64,000 nt of DNA from Prevotella melaninogenica (GTDB taxonomy: Bacteria; Bacteroidota; Bacteroidia; Bacteroidales; Bacteroidaceae), in contig NZ_CP072347.1 of NCBI RefSeq assembly GCF_018127925.1, forward strand, positions 498,501 to 562,500. The letters are read 5' to 3'. How positions within the stretch are numbered: position 1 is the first letter of the stretch; each line of letters starts with the position of its first letter. Below the pieces are notes generated by a model that made no database searches, was not told the origin of the DNA, and was given only the letters and a program-made list of their open reading frames with translations. The translations under genes and the position numbers were made by a program. Below are positions 26,791-35,524 of this stretch, one piece after another.

Positions 26791-28697
26791 GTAAGAATAT
26801 AGATTTAAACAATAAATATAGAGTTCTTCTAACAGAAGTCTTACCATATGAGATACCTTTAATGCTTGATAATGAAGGGTTCTATCTTAATATGCAAGAT
26901 AAAGAATTACAAGATATATTCTATCAGACTTTTCAAGGGAAACTTAAAAAGTGGACAATCCCTTTCGATTACTCTGTTCGTAAATATGGTGGAGATAAGA
27001 GTCGTAAACTTAGTTTAATGCATCCCTATATTCAGGTAGAATGCGCAAAATTTTACGAAAGTCATGATTATTATATGCTCTCACTTTGTAGTAATAGCCC
27101 TTTTTCTATTCGCTATATATCAGAGCGTGCAAAATGTATATTCAAGGTAGAAGAATCGGAAACTAAGGAGGAGGAGAACCAGAACCGTATAGAGATATTA
27201 GATGAAGAAGTAGATAAATTATATCGTTCGTATTTCAGTTATAAGCGTTACGATATGATGTATAAGTTTTTTACCAGTGGTGATTATCTTCGCTTGGAAC
27301 AAAAGTATTCCCATCTGATGAAGATGGACATTGCTCGTTGCTTCTATCATATATATACTCATACTATTGCATGGGCTGTTAAGGGCAAAAAACAAGCTAA
27401 AGAGCTAATCGGAAAAGAAACCTTTGAAAATGCCTTTGACACCCTTATGCAGCATGCAAACTACAATGAAACGAATGGAATAATTGTTGGTCCAGAGATC
27501 TCTCGAATATTTGCAGAAGTTATATTGCAACGTATTGATATAAATGTGGTTAATCGCCTAAAGCAATCACCATATTCATTAACGCTCGGTCGTGATTATG
27601 AAGTTAGAAGATATATTGATGACCATTATATTTATGCAAATAATGAAGAAACACTTTGCTCTATATTAGATGTTTACAAAGATGAACTTCAGTTGTATAA
27701 GCTTTATATTAACGAGAGTAAACTTGAGTTTTTAAAGCGACCTTTTGTTTCAGATGTTGCAGTTGCAAAAAAAGAACTTGCAGAACTAAAAAATAGTATT
27801 TCTGAGCGGTGGTTAGTGAAGGATGAAAAAGGCAAATATAAACATTCTATAAAGAATGAGATGAGTTCTTTTTCATCCATCGTAAATAAATTTTGTTCAA
27901 TTACATATAGATATAATCAAAAATATGGAACACTAAATCGATATTTTCTTACATTGATAAGCTCACAGCTATGTGAAGAATCTAATAAAGAATACGCCAG
28001 TGAGGCAACGGGTAAACTACTTTTGATGTATCTTGAAGTTGCCTTTTATGTTTTCTCTTTGGATATGAATGTATCTGCATCTATAAAGCTGTGCCGCATA
28101 CTATATGAACTTCATAAATGGGCAGAGAAATGTATTGACAAAACAATATTACCAGAATTAGAGAATAGAATTTTTCGTGAAATAAAACGATGTTTGGATA
28201 TTTATGAGGTTAATAAAAAAAACGATGAGATTAATCTTGAAGCGCTTAATTTATTACTATGCCTCAGTCGTATAATGCAAACATCCATATCGCGAACACA
28301 ATTACTTAGACTCTTTAATATAAATAAGGGAGGTATAGACGAATATAAACAACAAAACTACTTCCAGATATGTACTCTATTATATATTATAGGTTGGGAT
28401 AAAACCTATGATGATATCAAAAAAAATATCTTAGAAGAAATAAAACGTCGAGTAAAAGAAGAGAATTCGATGTGGCACGCAGATACAGTAATGCTTTTTT
28501 TTGATGCTATAGTTTGCCCTTTTTTTGAAGAGAGTGAGAGGAAAGAGATTTTGAAAGAAGTATGTGGTAATCCAGCATCAGTAGATAAAAAACTAGAGTT
28601 ATACAATAAAACAGGGAGATGGTTTTTCAATTGGGATAAAAGATGTGATTTGTCAAACTTATTATCTAAGAAAGAATACCATTCTCCATACGAGTAA
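26787..28697 (+). CDS. drt3b: Antiviral reverse transcriptase Drt3b-like (UG8-type)
   Basis: From ATG 26787 the protein has 636 residues. A TTG three codons earlier is also in frame, but the ATG forms the ATGA overlap with drt3a and is preferred. The RT palm is recognisable: Asp181 in KMDIARCFYHIYTH, TNGIIVGPEISRIFAEVI near 229-246 in place of the usual PQG-type motif, and catalytic YIDD at 276-279 (RRYIDDHYIY). The N-terminal 150 residues and the helical C-terminal 300 residues are not known domains by eye. In DRT3 both RTs are required for defence. The gene ends 10 bp before the structured RNA described next. Codon use is as A+T-rich as drt3a, so the pair probably moved together. Confidence 0.85.
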   Translation: MSKNIDLNNKYRVLLTEVLPYEIPLMLDNEGFYLNMQDKELQDIFYQTFQGKLKKWTIPFDYSVRKYGGDKSRKLSLMHPYIQVECAKFYESHDYYMLSLCSNSPFSIRYISERAKCIFKVEESETKEEENQNRIEILDEEVDKLYRSYFSYKRYDMMYKFFTSGDYLRLEQKYSHLMKMDIARCFYHIYTHTIAWAVKGKKQAKELIGKETFENAFDTLMQHANYNETNGIIVGPEISRIFAEVILQRIDINVVNRLKQSPYSLTLGRDYEVRRYIDDHYIYANNEETLCSILDVYKDELQLYKLYINESKLEFLKRPFVSDVAVAKKELAELKNSISERWLVKDEKGKYKHSIKNEMSSFSSIVNKFCSITYRYNQKYGTLNRYFLTLISSQLCEESNKEYASEATGKLLLMYLEVAFYVFSLDMNVSASIKLCRILYELHKWAEKCIDKTILPELENRIFREIKRCLDIYEVNKKNDEINLEALNLLLCLSRIMQTSISRTQLLRLFNINKGGIDEYKQQNYFQICTLLYIIGWDKTYDDIKKNILEEIKRRVKEENSMWHADTVMLFFDAIVCPFFEESERKEILKEVCGNPASVDKKLELYNKTGRWFFNWDKRCDLSNLLSKKEYHSPYE

Positions 28698-28707
28698 TAT
28701 TTATATA

Positions 28708-28918
28708 CGGAATCAGCGAAAGCCCGAAGAGACAGTTCTGCGGAAGTAATCCATGATCAAGATAACGACCAAAGAATATACATTCAATTAGAGTTACTGA
28801 CTTAATTTAGAACTTGAGAGTTCTAAGTTATAGTTCAATGAATGCATTTGTAACAAAGAGAGAATGAGAGGATTTATCCTCACACACTAATGACCCTCAG
28901 AGGCTGTAGTTGATTCCG
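28708..28918 (+). ncRNA. Candidate DRT3 non-coding RNA with ACACAC template-like motif
   Basis: A 211-nt segment closed by an 8-bp stem (CGGAATCA at 28708-28715 with TGATTCCG at 28911-28918). Inside are a GCGAAAGC tetraloop hairpin (28716-28723), a 7-bp hairpin TTAGAAC/GTTCTAA (28807-28813/28820-28826), and GAGGA-TTTA-TCCTC (28868-28881). The last is directly followed by unpaired ACACAC (28882-28887). A T-run follows the closing stem. No reading frame is present. DRT3 systems are known to need an ncRNA. I recall, without being able to check, reports that its ACAC repeat templates alternating GT DNA. Position beside two RTs, closed fold and motif make this a good candidate. Confidence 0.75.
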
Positions 28919-28936
28919 TTTTATATATTTGAATAG

Positions 28937-29290
28937 TTGGTAATAGATCAAGTGGAAATATATGTTAGAAGAAGTAATAGTGAGGGATTGAAGCAAGCCT
29001 ATCCAAACTCGGAGGGGCGTATCCGCCACATCTTTAAGCATCAAGTGTATGGACTGGCTCCAACGGAGTGTATCTATCGTATTGCACTACGTTATATTCT
29101 TGGCTTTGATGAAGACATCCATATCTCAGAGGCTGACCATCATTTGCGACAAGCTGATAGTCTGCCAGCTGCTAAGGCTGGAACATTGGAGGAGTTCTTG
29201 GACGAGGTGTTTAAAGCTCAATTAGTTCTTATAGGAATAAACTCTCACCAACTAACTTTTGAAGTTGCTGTCACTGCTGTCAGGCTTTAG
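28937..29290 (+). pseudogene. Fragment of an unrecognised protein
   Basis: A frame of 117 codons begins only with TTG and has no internal ATG. The conserved-looking part is GRIRHIFKHQVYGLAPTECI through AAKAGTLEEFLDEVFKA; the last 20 residues come from a dispersed repeat. A TATATTTG box at 28924-28931 lies just upstream. I do not recognise the family. It is most likely the 3' part of a gene whose 5' end was replaced when the RT locus inserted. Confidence 0.4.
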
Positions 29291-29592
29291 ATGATTGTAA
29301 TATGCTGAAGGATAGCTTGTTCGTTCAAATGTTAAAAGTGACAGCAAACAAAAAATAAAAATATACTTATGGACTACGAATTTGTCTAATCATTTTTGAA
29401 CTTTGAGCATTGAACTTTATGATTTGTACGTTTAATGAACTACGAATTTCTCTAATTGCGCTAATATTATTGCGATGTAATTCGTGCCATTCGCGTAATT
29501 CGTAGTTTACTTTATGCTTAGAACTACGAATTTCTCTAATGACACGAATCATTATTGCGATGTAATTCGTGACATTCGCTTAATTCGCAGTT
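29265..29592. repeat. 83-bp inverted-repeat unit plus two CTACGAATT palindromes
   Basis: TTGCTGTCACT (29265-29275) and its exact complement (29337-29347) bound an 83-bp unit. It is followed by two long palindromes with AACTACGAATT ends (29438-29507 and 29522-29592). The same order recurs at 33135-33398. The second palindrome is the target in which the IS1634 element landed. Confidence 0.8.
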
Positions 29593-31700
29593 AACCCAAG
29601 TTTAACTGGCAAAATTATTTTTCATAAATTTTCGGGATGTTTTGTGTAGTATCAATTTGATAAATGGTTGATAATCAAGTATAGGGTATTGTAACGAGGA
29701 GTAAAATCTGATTTGTAGGACACAGCCATATCAAAAATATTTTGTTACTTTGCACTCATGCACGCAAATGTACAGACACGATTCAACCCTGCCACAGGGG
29801 ACATGGCTCCTTATTATCGCATCAAGGAGTCATATCGTGACGTGCAGGGTCATGTACATTCGCTAATTCTGTTGAACATCGGGTTCGAACCTTCACTTAC
29901 TGCTGTACAGGTTCGAAAAATTGCATACGCTCTTACCGAACGCTTCAAAAATAGAAGTACACCCTCGCTTTTCAAAGAACATCTTGACGGTCTTACTCCT
30001 ATTGAACAGGCAAAGGCTGACGAATGGTGGATCCGTATGGAGAAAGAAGGTGGAATCGATCGGTTTAATAAGGAAGAGCAGAAGTCGCTGAGAAAATATG
30101 AGAACTATATTGACCTTGAGACGGCAAACTATACTGACGCAAGGAATGTTGGTGCAGAGTGGCTCTGCAAGCAGACAATAGACAAGCTACAATTAGAGGG
30201 TTTTCTGCGCAAAAACGGCTGGACGGAGAATGCGATACACACGGCTTTGTCAGCATTGATTGTTCGCACGGTATATGCAGTTTCTGAACGTTCATCTTAT
30301 TATTATTTGCGCGATAACTCGGCTGCCGCTGAACTTTATAGTGGAGTTCCTGGCTGGACACCAGGAATCAATTCTCTGTATAAAATCACTGATAAATTAT
30401 ATGAACTAAAGGAACAGTTAGAGCGTCATTTGTGCAGCGTTACTGACGATCTCTTTAATATAGACAACAAGTTGATGCTCTTCGACTTAACCAACTTCTA
30501 TTTCGAGGGTAGCAAGCGTAATAGCGATAAAGCCAAGTTCGGTCGTTCAAAAGAAAAGCGCTCTGATTGTAAGCTACTTGTACTTGCATTATGTATCAAT
30601 AAAGAAGGTTTTATACGTTATTCTTCTATCTTGGAGGGTAATACAGCAGATTCCAAGTCTCTACCCAATATGATTGATACGCTGGCAAAGAGGAATCCAT
30701 CAAGAACCAAAGATACGCTTGTTGTCATGGATGCAGGTGTTGCCACAGAAGAGAACTTGGAGTTAATAAAGAAAAAGGGTTACAATTATCTCTGCGTATC
30801 CCGTACGCAAATGAAGGACTATACGCTCAGTGATGATAACAAGAGTGTTACGGTAATGGATGCCCGTCGGCAGAAGATAACGCTGAAAGAGGTTAAGACA
30901 GAGGATGATAAGGATTATTATCTCGAAATAACATCTCCTTCGAAAGCTATGACAGAGTCGTCCATGAACAGGGTTTGGAGAGAGCGTTTTGAGATGGAAC
31001 TGCAGAGGATAAACGAAGGAATCTCCAAGAAAGGTGGAACAAAAACCTATGAAAAGGTTGTTGAACGTACAGGACGTGCCATACAGAAGTACCCTTCTAT
31101 AGCGAAGTTCTACCAGATAAGCTACATAAAAAATGAGAAGAAGCCCAAGCAGATGCTGCGTGTAGACTGGGAGATAAAAGACCTCTCGGCAATGGAATCT
31201 GGTCATGGAGTCTATTTCCTCCGCAGCAATGTCAGGACACTTTCTGAACGTGTAACATGGGAATACTACAATCTCATTCGTGAGATAGAATGTACGAACA
31301 GACAACTAAAGAATGATCTCAACCTCCGTCCTATCTATCATCAGAAAGATGAGCGAAGCGACGCACACCTTTTCTTCGGTTTACTAGCCTACTGGGTGGT
31401 AAACACTATCCGTTGTCAATTAAAACGAGAAGGAGAATCCTGTTACTGGACTGAGATTGTACGACGTATGAGCATCCAAAAGCTCGTCACCACAAAAGGG
31501 AAGAATCCATTAGGTGAAACCATCGAGATGCGCCAGTGCAGTAGTCCTTCGAAGCAAGCAAAACAGATATACGATAAGTTGAACTTAAAACACTCACCAT
31601 TCAAAAAGAATAAAATTTGTAGGACACAGAGCCCATAAGAAAAATGAGGAAAGTACGGTGACAGTAACAATTAGGCGAAAGTGGGTGTTAAACTTGGGTT
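29593..31700 (+). mobile_element. IS1634-family insertion sequence
   Basis: The 14-bp inverted ends AACCCAAGTTTAAC (29593-29606) and GTTAAACTTGGGTT (31687-31700) enclose one transposase gene. AGTT is present on both sides (29589-29592 and 31701-31704) as a short target duplication. Comparison with the repeat at 33380-33400 (CGCAGTTAGC) supports insertion at this point. Confidence 0.85.
29758..31638 (+). CDS. IS1634-family transposase
   Basis: A 626-residue DDE transposase of the IS4 superfamily, IS1634 type. The catalytic core shows Asp in MLFDLTNFYFEG near 242, the second Asp in VVMDAGVATEENL near 324, and the C-terminal region EIECTNRQLKNDLNLRPIYH with the glutamate. HLFFGLLAYWVV precedes the tail. 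The frame is complete and fills the element, so it may be active. It sits directly after the two-RT locus. Confidence 0.92.
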   Translation: MHANVQTRFNPATGDMAPYYRIKESYRDVQGHVHSLILLNIGFEPSLTAVQVRKIAYALTERFKNRSTPSLFKEHLDGLTPIEQAKADEWWIRMEKEGGIDRFNKEEQKSLRKYENYIDLETANYTDARNVGAEWLCKQTIDKLQLEGFLRKNGWTENAIHTALSALIVRTVYAVSERSSYYYLRDNSAAAELYSGVPGWTPGINSLYKITDKLYELKEQLERHLCSVTDDLFNIDNKLMLFDLTNFYFEGSKRNSDKAKFGRSKEKRSDCKLLVLALCINKEGFIRYSSILEGNTADSKSLPNMIDTLAKRNPSRTKDTLVVMDAGVATEENLELIKKKGYNYLCVSRTQMKDYTLSDDNKSVTVMDARRQKITLKEVKTEDDKDYYLEITSPSKAMTESSMNRVWRERFEMELQRINEGISKKGGTKTYEKVVERTGRAIQKYPSIAKFYQISYIKNEKKPKQMLRVDWEIKDLSAMESGHGVYFLRSNVRTLSERVTWEYYNLIREIECTNRQLKNDLNLRPIYHQKDERSDAHLFFGLLAYWVVNTIRCQLKREGESCYWTEIVRRMSIQKLVTTKGKNPLGETIEMRQCSSPSKQAKQIYDKLNLKHSPFKKNKICRTQSP

Positions 31701-31704
31701 AGTT

Positions 31705-32212
31705 GTTTTTATGGGTATTTTCGCGCTGTCATGTCAAGGAAATTCAAAACGCATAAAGATGCTGAATGATGTCTATTTGAGGGGTAGATAAGCAAAAGAA
31801 GATATACTTCTCTTAAGAATTTCGCCAACTCGTATATGGAGAGATAAACTAAAGTCCTTACATAATATGTCACACAGAGGGATGGAGGGAACGGAGTTAA
31901 ACACAATATACGGAGGTGCCGATGGCACAAAGAGTGACAGAGACGAAGCGTACAGAATCTTGATAGCTTTTTGGGTGTAAGCTTTGTACATAGAATCTCT
32001 AATAAAACTGGCAACCAAGCTCCGCTTGCTCTACGTACCGACGGTGCCTCCGCGACTTCAACCGATTTGTTGTTAATAATCCTCTGTGTTCTCCTTTGCC
32101 CTGTGTGACATTACTTCAAAGTTCTAAATTTAAGGGAGAAAACCTTATCACCCCATATTTCGGCAAAATTAAATAATTAGGGATAAGAAAAGTAGAAAAC
32201 AATTCCGAAGTG
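31705..32212. other. Gene-free stretch with degraded repeat motifs
   Basis: About 500 bp with no supported gene. It contains TGTCACACAGAGGGATGGAG near 31869 and the inverse wording CTCTGTGTTCTCCTTTGCCC near 32082. These are members of a degenerate family also seen near 33030, 47870, 52215 and 63350. Confidence 0.5.
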
Positions 32213-32737
32213 TTAGTTACGCCATGATAAACCCAATAAAACAACATAGAGTGAAAGTGGTAAAAGGATGTCAAGTGCTATAGCCACGACGAATGCCAGT
32301 ATGGCTAAGAGTATCCCTTTCTCCAATGCAAATTTATATGCACAATTATTGCTGTCCGGTAAAAATAAACTGAAAGTTCTGTATCTCTTTATTCATCGGT
32401 GTTGCAGCCGTTTTACTTATCTAGGGGCTTGGTTCTTAGTTTTAAACTGTAAGCATTATAAAATGCGCTTATTTTGACAAGGAAAGCCCTATAATAACCA
32501 AATAAATTAATGAAATCATAAGTTTAAGCCTATTTTATCTAACACAGATAACTCCAAAAAAGTTTTATCGGACACCAATAATGCACAATAAATATTTATC
32601 ACTATTGTTGACATAAAAAGGAACAAGATAATCTCGTAGGATGCTTCTCCCATTACAAAAATAAATGGACAGAGCAACATCCAAATAAACATATAACCGA
32701 GCCAACCGTAAGGTGAAGAAGTTTCTGCCATAATCAC
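32213..32737 (-). pseudogene. Small membrane protein gene split by a MITE
   Basis: The 5' part encodes MIMAETSSPYGWLGYMFIWM and further hydrophobic residues up to INIYCA, and the 3' part encodes YKFALEKGILLAILAF to LSWRN. Removing the 234-bp element at 32347-32580 and one copy of the 9-bp duplication rejoins the two in frame. The result is a 93-residue protein with about three membrane helices. The function of the intact protein is unknown. The precise reconstruction shows the gene was whole before the insertion. Confidence 0.8.
32347..32580 (+). mobile_element. 234-bp MITE, copy 1, with 9-bp target duplication
   Basis: Ends TATTGCTGTCCGGTAAAAA (left) and the complement of TATTGGTGTCCGATAAAAC (right) form imperfect inverted repeats. 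The 9-bp ATGCACAAT occurs at 32338-32346 and again at 32581-32589. It has no transposase gene. The ends match the right end of the IS4-family remnant near 52.8 kb, which suggests mobilization by that IS type. Confidence 0.9.
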
Positions 32738-33134
32738 TTGTGTTCTTAAACGTAATTCTATCCCGCCTAAGGAGATAAAAGACTCATGAATAGTTATTTA
32801 ATAAAGTCGGTAAATCAAGGAATAACCAGTGCTATTATGATTGTTCATCAATAAGTTACACCGCTATTCAAACGATGATTACCATCAGCAAAGATACATA
32901 AATAGTTCGTAGTATCAGCGTTTTTGCAAGGATTTTGGTTAAGAAAAGGATATGAAATAACCCTTTATTTGGGTTTTCAGATGTTCGGAGTGATAGGGGA
33001 GTAGCCTAAGTTTAGAACTTTGATGAGATGTCACACGGAGAAACTGAGGCACGGAGGATTATTAAAAAATAAGCTATGGAAGTAACGGAGGCACCGTCGT
33101 GCGTGGAGCAACTCTAACCAACGGACTTCTGAAG

Positions 33135-33398
33135 TTGCTGTCACTACTGTCAGTATTTGAGTACTTGTAATGTGCTGAAGGAGAGTTGGTTCGTTCAAAT
33201 GTTAAAAGTGACAGCAAACGAGAAATAAACTTATAGACTACGAATTTCTCTAATGACACGAATCATTATTGCGATGTAATTCGTGTCATTCGCATAATTC
33301 GTAGTTTACTTTATGCTTAGAACTACGAATGGCTACGAATTTCTCTAATTACGCTAATATTATTGTGATGTAATTCGTGACATTTGCTTAATTCGCAG
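33135..33398. repeat. Second copy of the 83-bp unit plus palindromes
   Basis: TTGCTGTCACT (33135-33145) and its complement (33207-33217) bound an 83-bp unit of the same length as the one at 29265. Palindromes with ACTACGAATT ends follow at 33237-33305 and about 33333-33398. The preceding 32738-33130 holds no supported gene, only a CACGGAGG-type motif near 33030. Confidence 0.8.
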
Positions 33399-33438
33399 TT
33401 AGCTTTATGCTTTGAGTAATAGTTTTTGAGGAATAAAA

Positions 33439-33476
33439 AGCAAGTTGATAAGTTTATTACAACTCATCAACTTGCT
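33439..33476 (-). terminator. Hairpin after the fimbrillin-like pseudogene
   Basis: AGCAAGTTGA (33439-33448) pairs with TCAACTTGCT (33467-33476), with a T-rich tract on the minus-strand downstream side. Confidence 0.7.
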
Positions 33477-33524
33477 ATGATTTAACTTGTAAAGCGAGTT
33501 TACAAGTCAACTTGTCTACTTTCT

Positions 33525-35366
33525 TTATTCTGCGCTTACAGGGCGAATGCTATGCATACACCACTTAGGACTGCTGCCTCTTCTGCAGCTGTAAACTGTA
33601 CCCGGATAGAGCCAGCCACAATTCGTGTAGCAAGCTGAGAAAGCGATTGCCTGTGTGTAGTTACAGCGGTTGCCGTCAGCGGTCCAGTAGTAAGCCGAAC
33701 TACCCGGACATTGGAGGCGAGGTGCTCTGTCATTGTATTCAGTGTAAGCACCTGCAAATGGGAAGAACACACCCTTATCGATATCCTCCTTAGAGAACTT
33801 CTTCATACGTGTGTTGCGGGTATTATACTTACCTACATAGATAGCTTTTGGGCGGTTTGTATTACCAATGATGTGGCCGTTCTTATCGAGTACCTTACCC
33901 TTCTTGCAAGCAGGAACGGTTGGGTCGAAGAGCACACCGACGATGATGTTACAGCCATCTTGATAATAACCAACATACTCACCCGTCTTTGCCATCAGAT
34001 TATCGAGGTCTACCTTTGTAGGCATCATGAACTTACCATTAGAAGCATAGTAAGCAAGGTCGCCATAGCATCTATTCTGAATCGTAGCCTGAATATTACC
34101 CATGTGAGTTGAGTAGTAACGAGAGTAGCAGTAGCTGTAATTGTTTGCACAAGCGATGTTACCCCAACGGAAGTGATCGAAAGCGGAGTTGTTGAAGTCA
34201 CGTGGGAGATACTGAGGATGGGAGTTGAAAGGGTCAGCTTCGGTATAGAAGTAATCCCATGCCTGCTTAGCCAGTCTGTAACCAGGAACCCAACCCTCTA
34301 AATTTGTGCAAGGCTCATACTGCAAGTTGTATCTTCCCCACTTTGTTCCGTCAATATCAATGCATGGACCAGGAATACATGTTCCGTTAATAGTTTCTGT
34401 ATTATTGGTGTCCGATAAAACTTTTTTGGAGTTATCTGTGTTAGATAAAATAGGCTTAAACTTATGATTTCATTAATTTATTTGGTTATTATAGGGCTTT
34501 CCTTGTCAAAATAAGCGCATTTTATAATGCTTACAGTTTAAAACTAAGAACCAAGCCCCTAGATAAGTAAAACGGCTGCAACACCGATGAATAAAGAGAT
34601 ACAGAACTTTCAGTTTATTTTTACCGGACAGCAATATTTCTGTATAGAACTTTACACGCTCATATTTCAAAGGATTCTTTATCTCAGAATAATACTTCTT
34701 ACCATCTTCTGTCTCAATAACAAACTTTGGTGTGAAATGCATATCTGGGAAAACCAATAAATAAAACTCATCCAATGGCGTATCAGCGGTCATACTTAAA
34801 CTATCTTTATCACCATAAGTCATCTCACCTGTGCTCAAATTAAGTTTTGCATTGGTGTAGATGTTATAAAGCGTCACACGCTTTATTTTCTTCAAAGGGT
34901 GATTATTAAATAGTATATTCACCGACATGAGTGTATACTGCTTCTTCAGTATAAAATCTGCCCAGATATTAACACCCTCTTCCTTGATATTCTTTAGTTT
35001 ATTCCAAGAGTAATCGAAGAATCTAAAATTCTTAACGGTACCATTTTGATGACCCTTTACAACTTTACCCTTATCCATTACTTCATTCTCTCTCAGTCCC
35101 AAACTCATTGTACCCATCTGAGCTTCTAATGAATTATATCTATAAGGATAAAAAACTGCTACTTCATCGCCTTCTTTTCAGTGAATGTCTCCAATAAATT
35201 TAGAATAGACTCCATCTGTAGCTACAGATAGATAATCATAATCCTTCTGAGGTGAAGTAATATTATAAGCCATAAGACGATCTCTAGCATTCCACGTGAT
35301 TGGTTTGCCAATTACCACATTCGTACGTGTCACAGGTGCTTGTACCTCTTTGACAATAAACCGTTT
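33525..35366 (-). pseudogene. Fimbrillin-like / FISUMP surface protein, broken three ways
   Basis: The frame is open from 35366 (no start; a TAA precedes) and holds a fimbrillin-like N-domain (WNARDRLMAYN..., GDEVAVFYPYRY). It carries an in-frame TGA at 35180-35178 and is interrupted by a 234-bp MITE (34403-34636). It resumes as a FISUMP-like C-domain ending YSCRRGSSPKWCMHSIRPV. Removing the MITE and one 9-bp duplication restores the frame across FYTETINGTCIPGPC. The 5' end is lost next to another repeat at 35383-35519. Such proteins are lipid-anchored or fimbrial tip components; this one is dead. Confidence 0.8.
34403..34636 (-). mobile_element. 234-bp MITE, copy 2, with 9-bp target duplication
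   Basis: The same length as copy 1, nearly identical and in the opposite orientation. The 9-bp TTTCTGTAT occurs at 34394-34402 and again at 34637-34645. It carries no complete gene, and its insertion introduces a stop into the fimbrillin-like frame at 34506. Confidence 0.9.
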
Positions 35367-35382
35367 TTATTACGATGTATAG

Positions 35383-35519
35383 TTTCCTAATATCTTTTCT
35401 TATCGGCATCTTGTCTGGCTTTGAACTTGACGTAGCCCGCTACGCCTGCGCCCCAAAGCCAAACAATCTGCTCGATAATAAAACAAAATATGTTTAGGCT
35501 CTAATGACAGAGTTGGGTT
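35383..35519. repeat. GTAGC hairpin repeat, copy 1
   Basis: The segment TTTCCTAATATC ... ATATGTTTAGGCTCTAATGA has a central hairpin (GTAGCCCGCTAC inside TGGCTTTG/CAAAGCCA). It recurs with about 15 percent differences at 52316-52458. Confidence 0.75.
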
Positions 35520-35524
35520 TAATT

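Noticed and set aside
25600-28918. Group II intron or retron
   Set aside because: There is no maturase or endonuclease domain, no intron domain V-like fold was found, and two RTs are paired, so DRT3 fits better.
29367-29552. 61-codon minus-strand frame with repeated IREIRSS
   Set aside because: It is the translation of the CTACGAATT palindromes and not a protein.
32268-32477. 69-codon plus-strand frame and the matching end of the 34506-35117 frame
   Set aside because: Both share the residues LSGKNKLKVLYLFI because they read into the two MITE copies; these are not independent genes.
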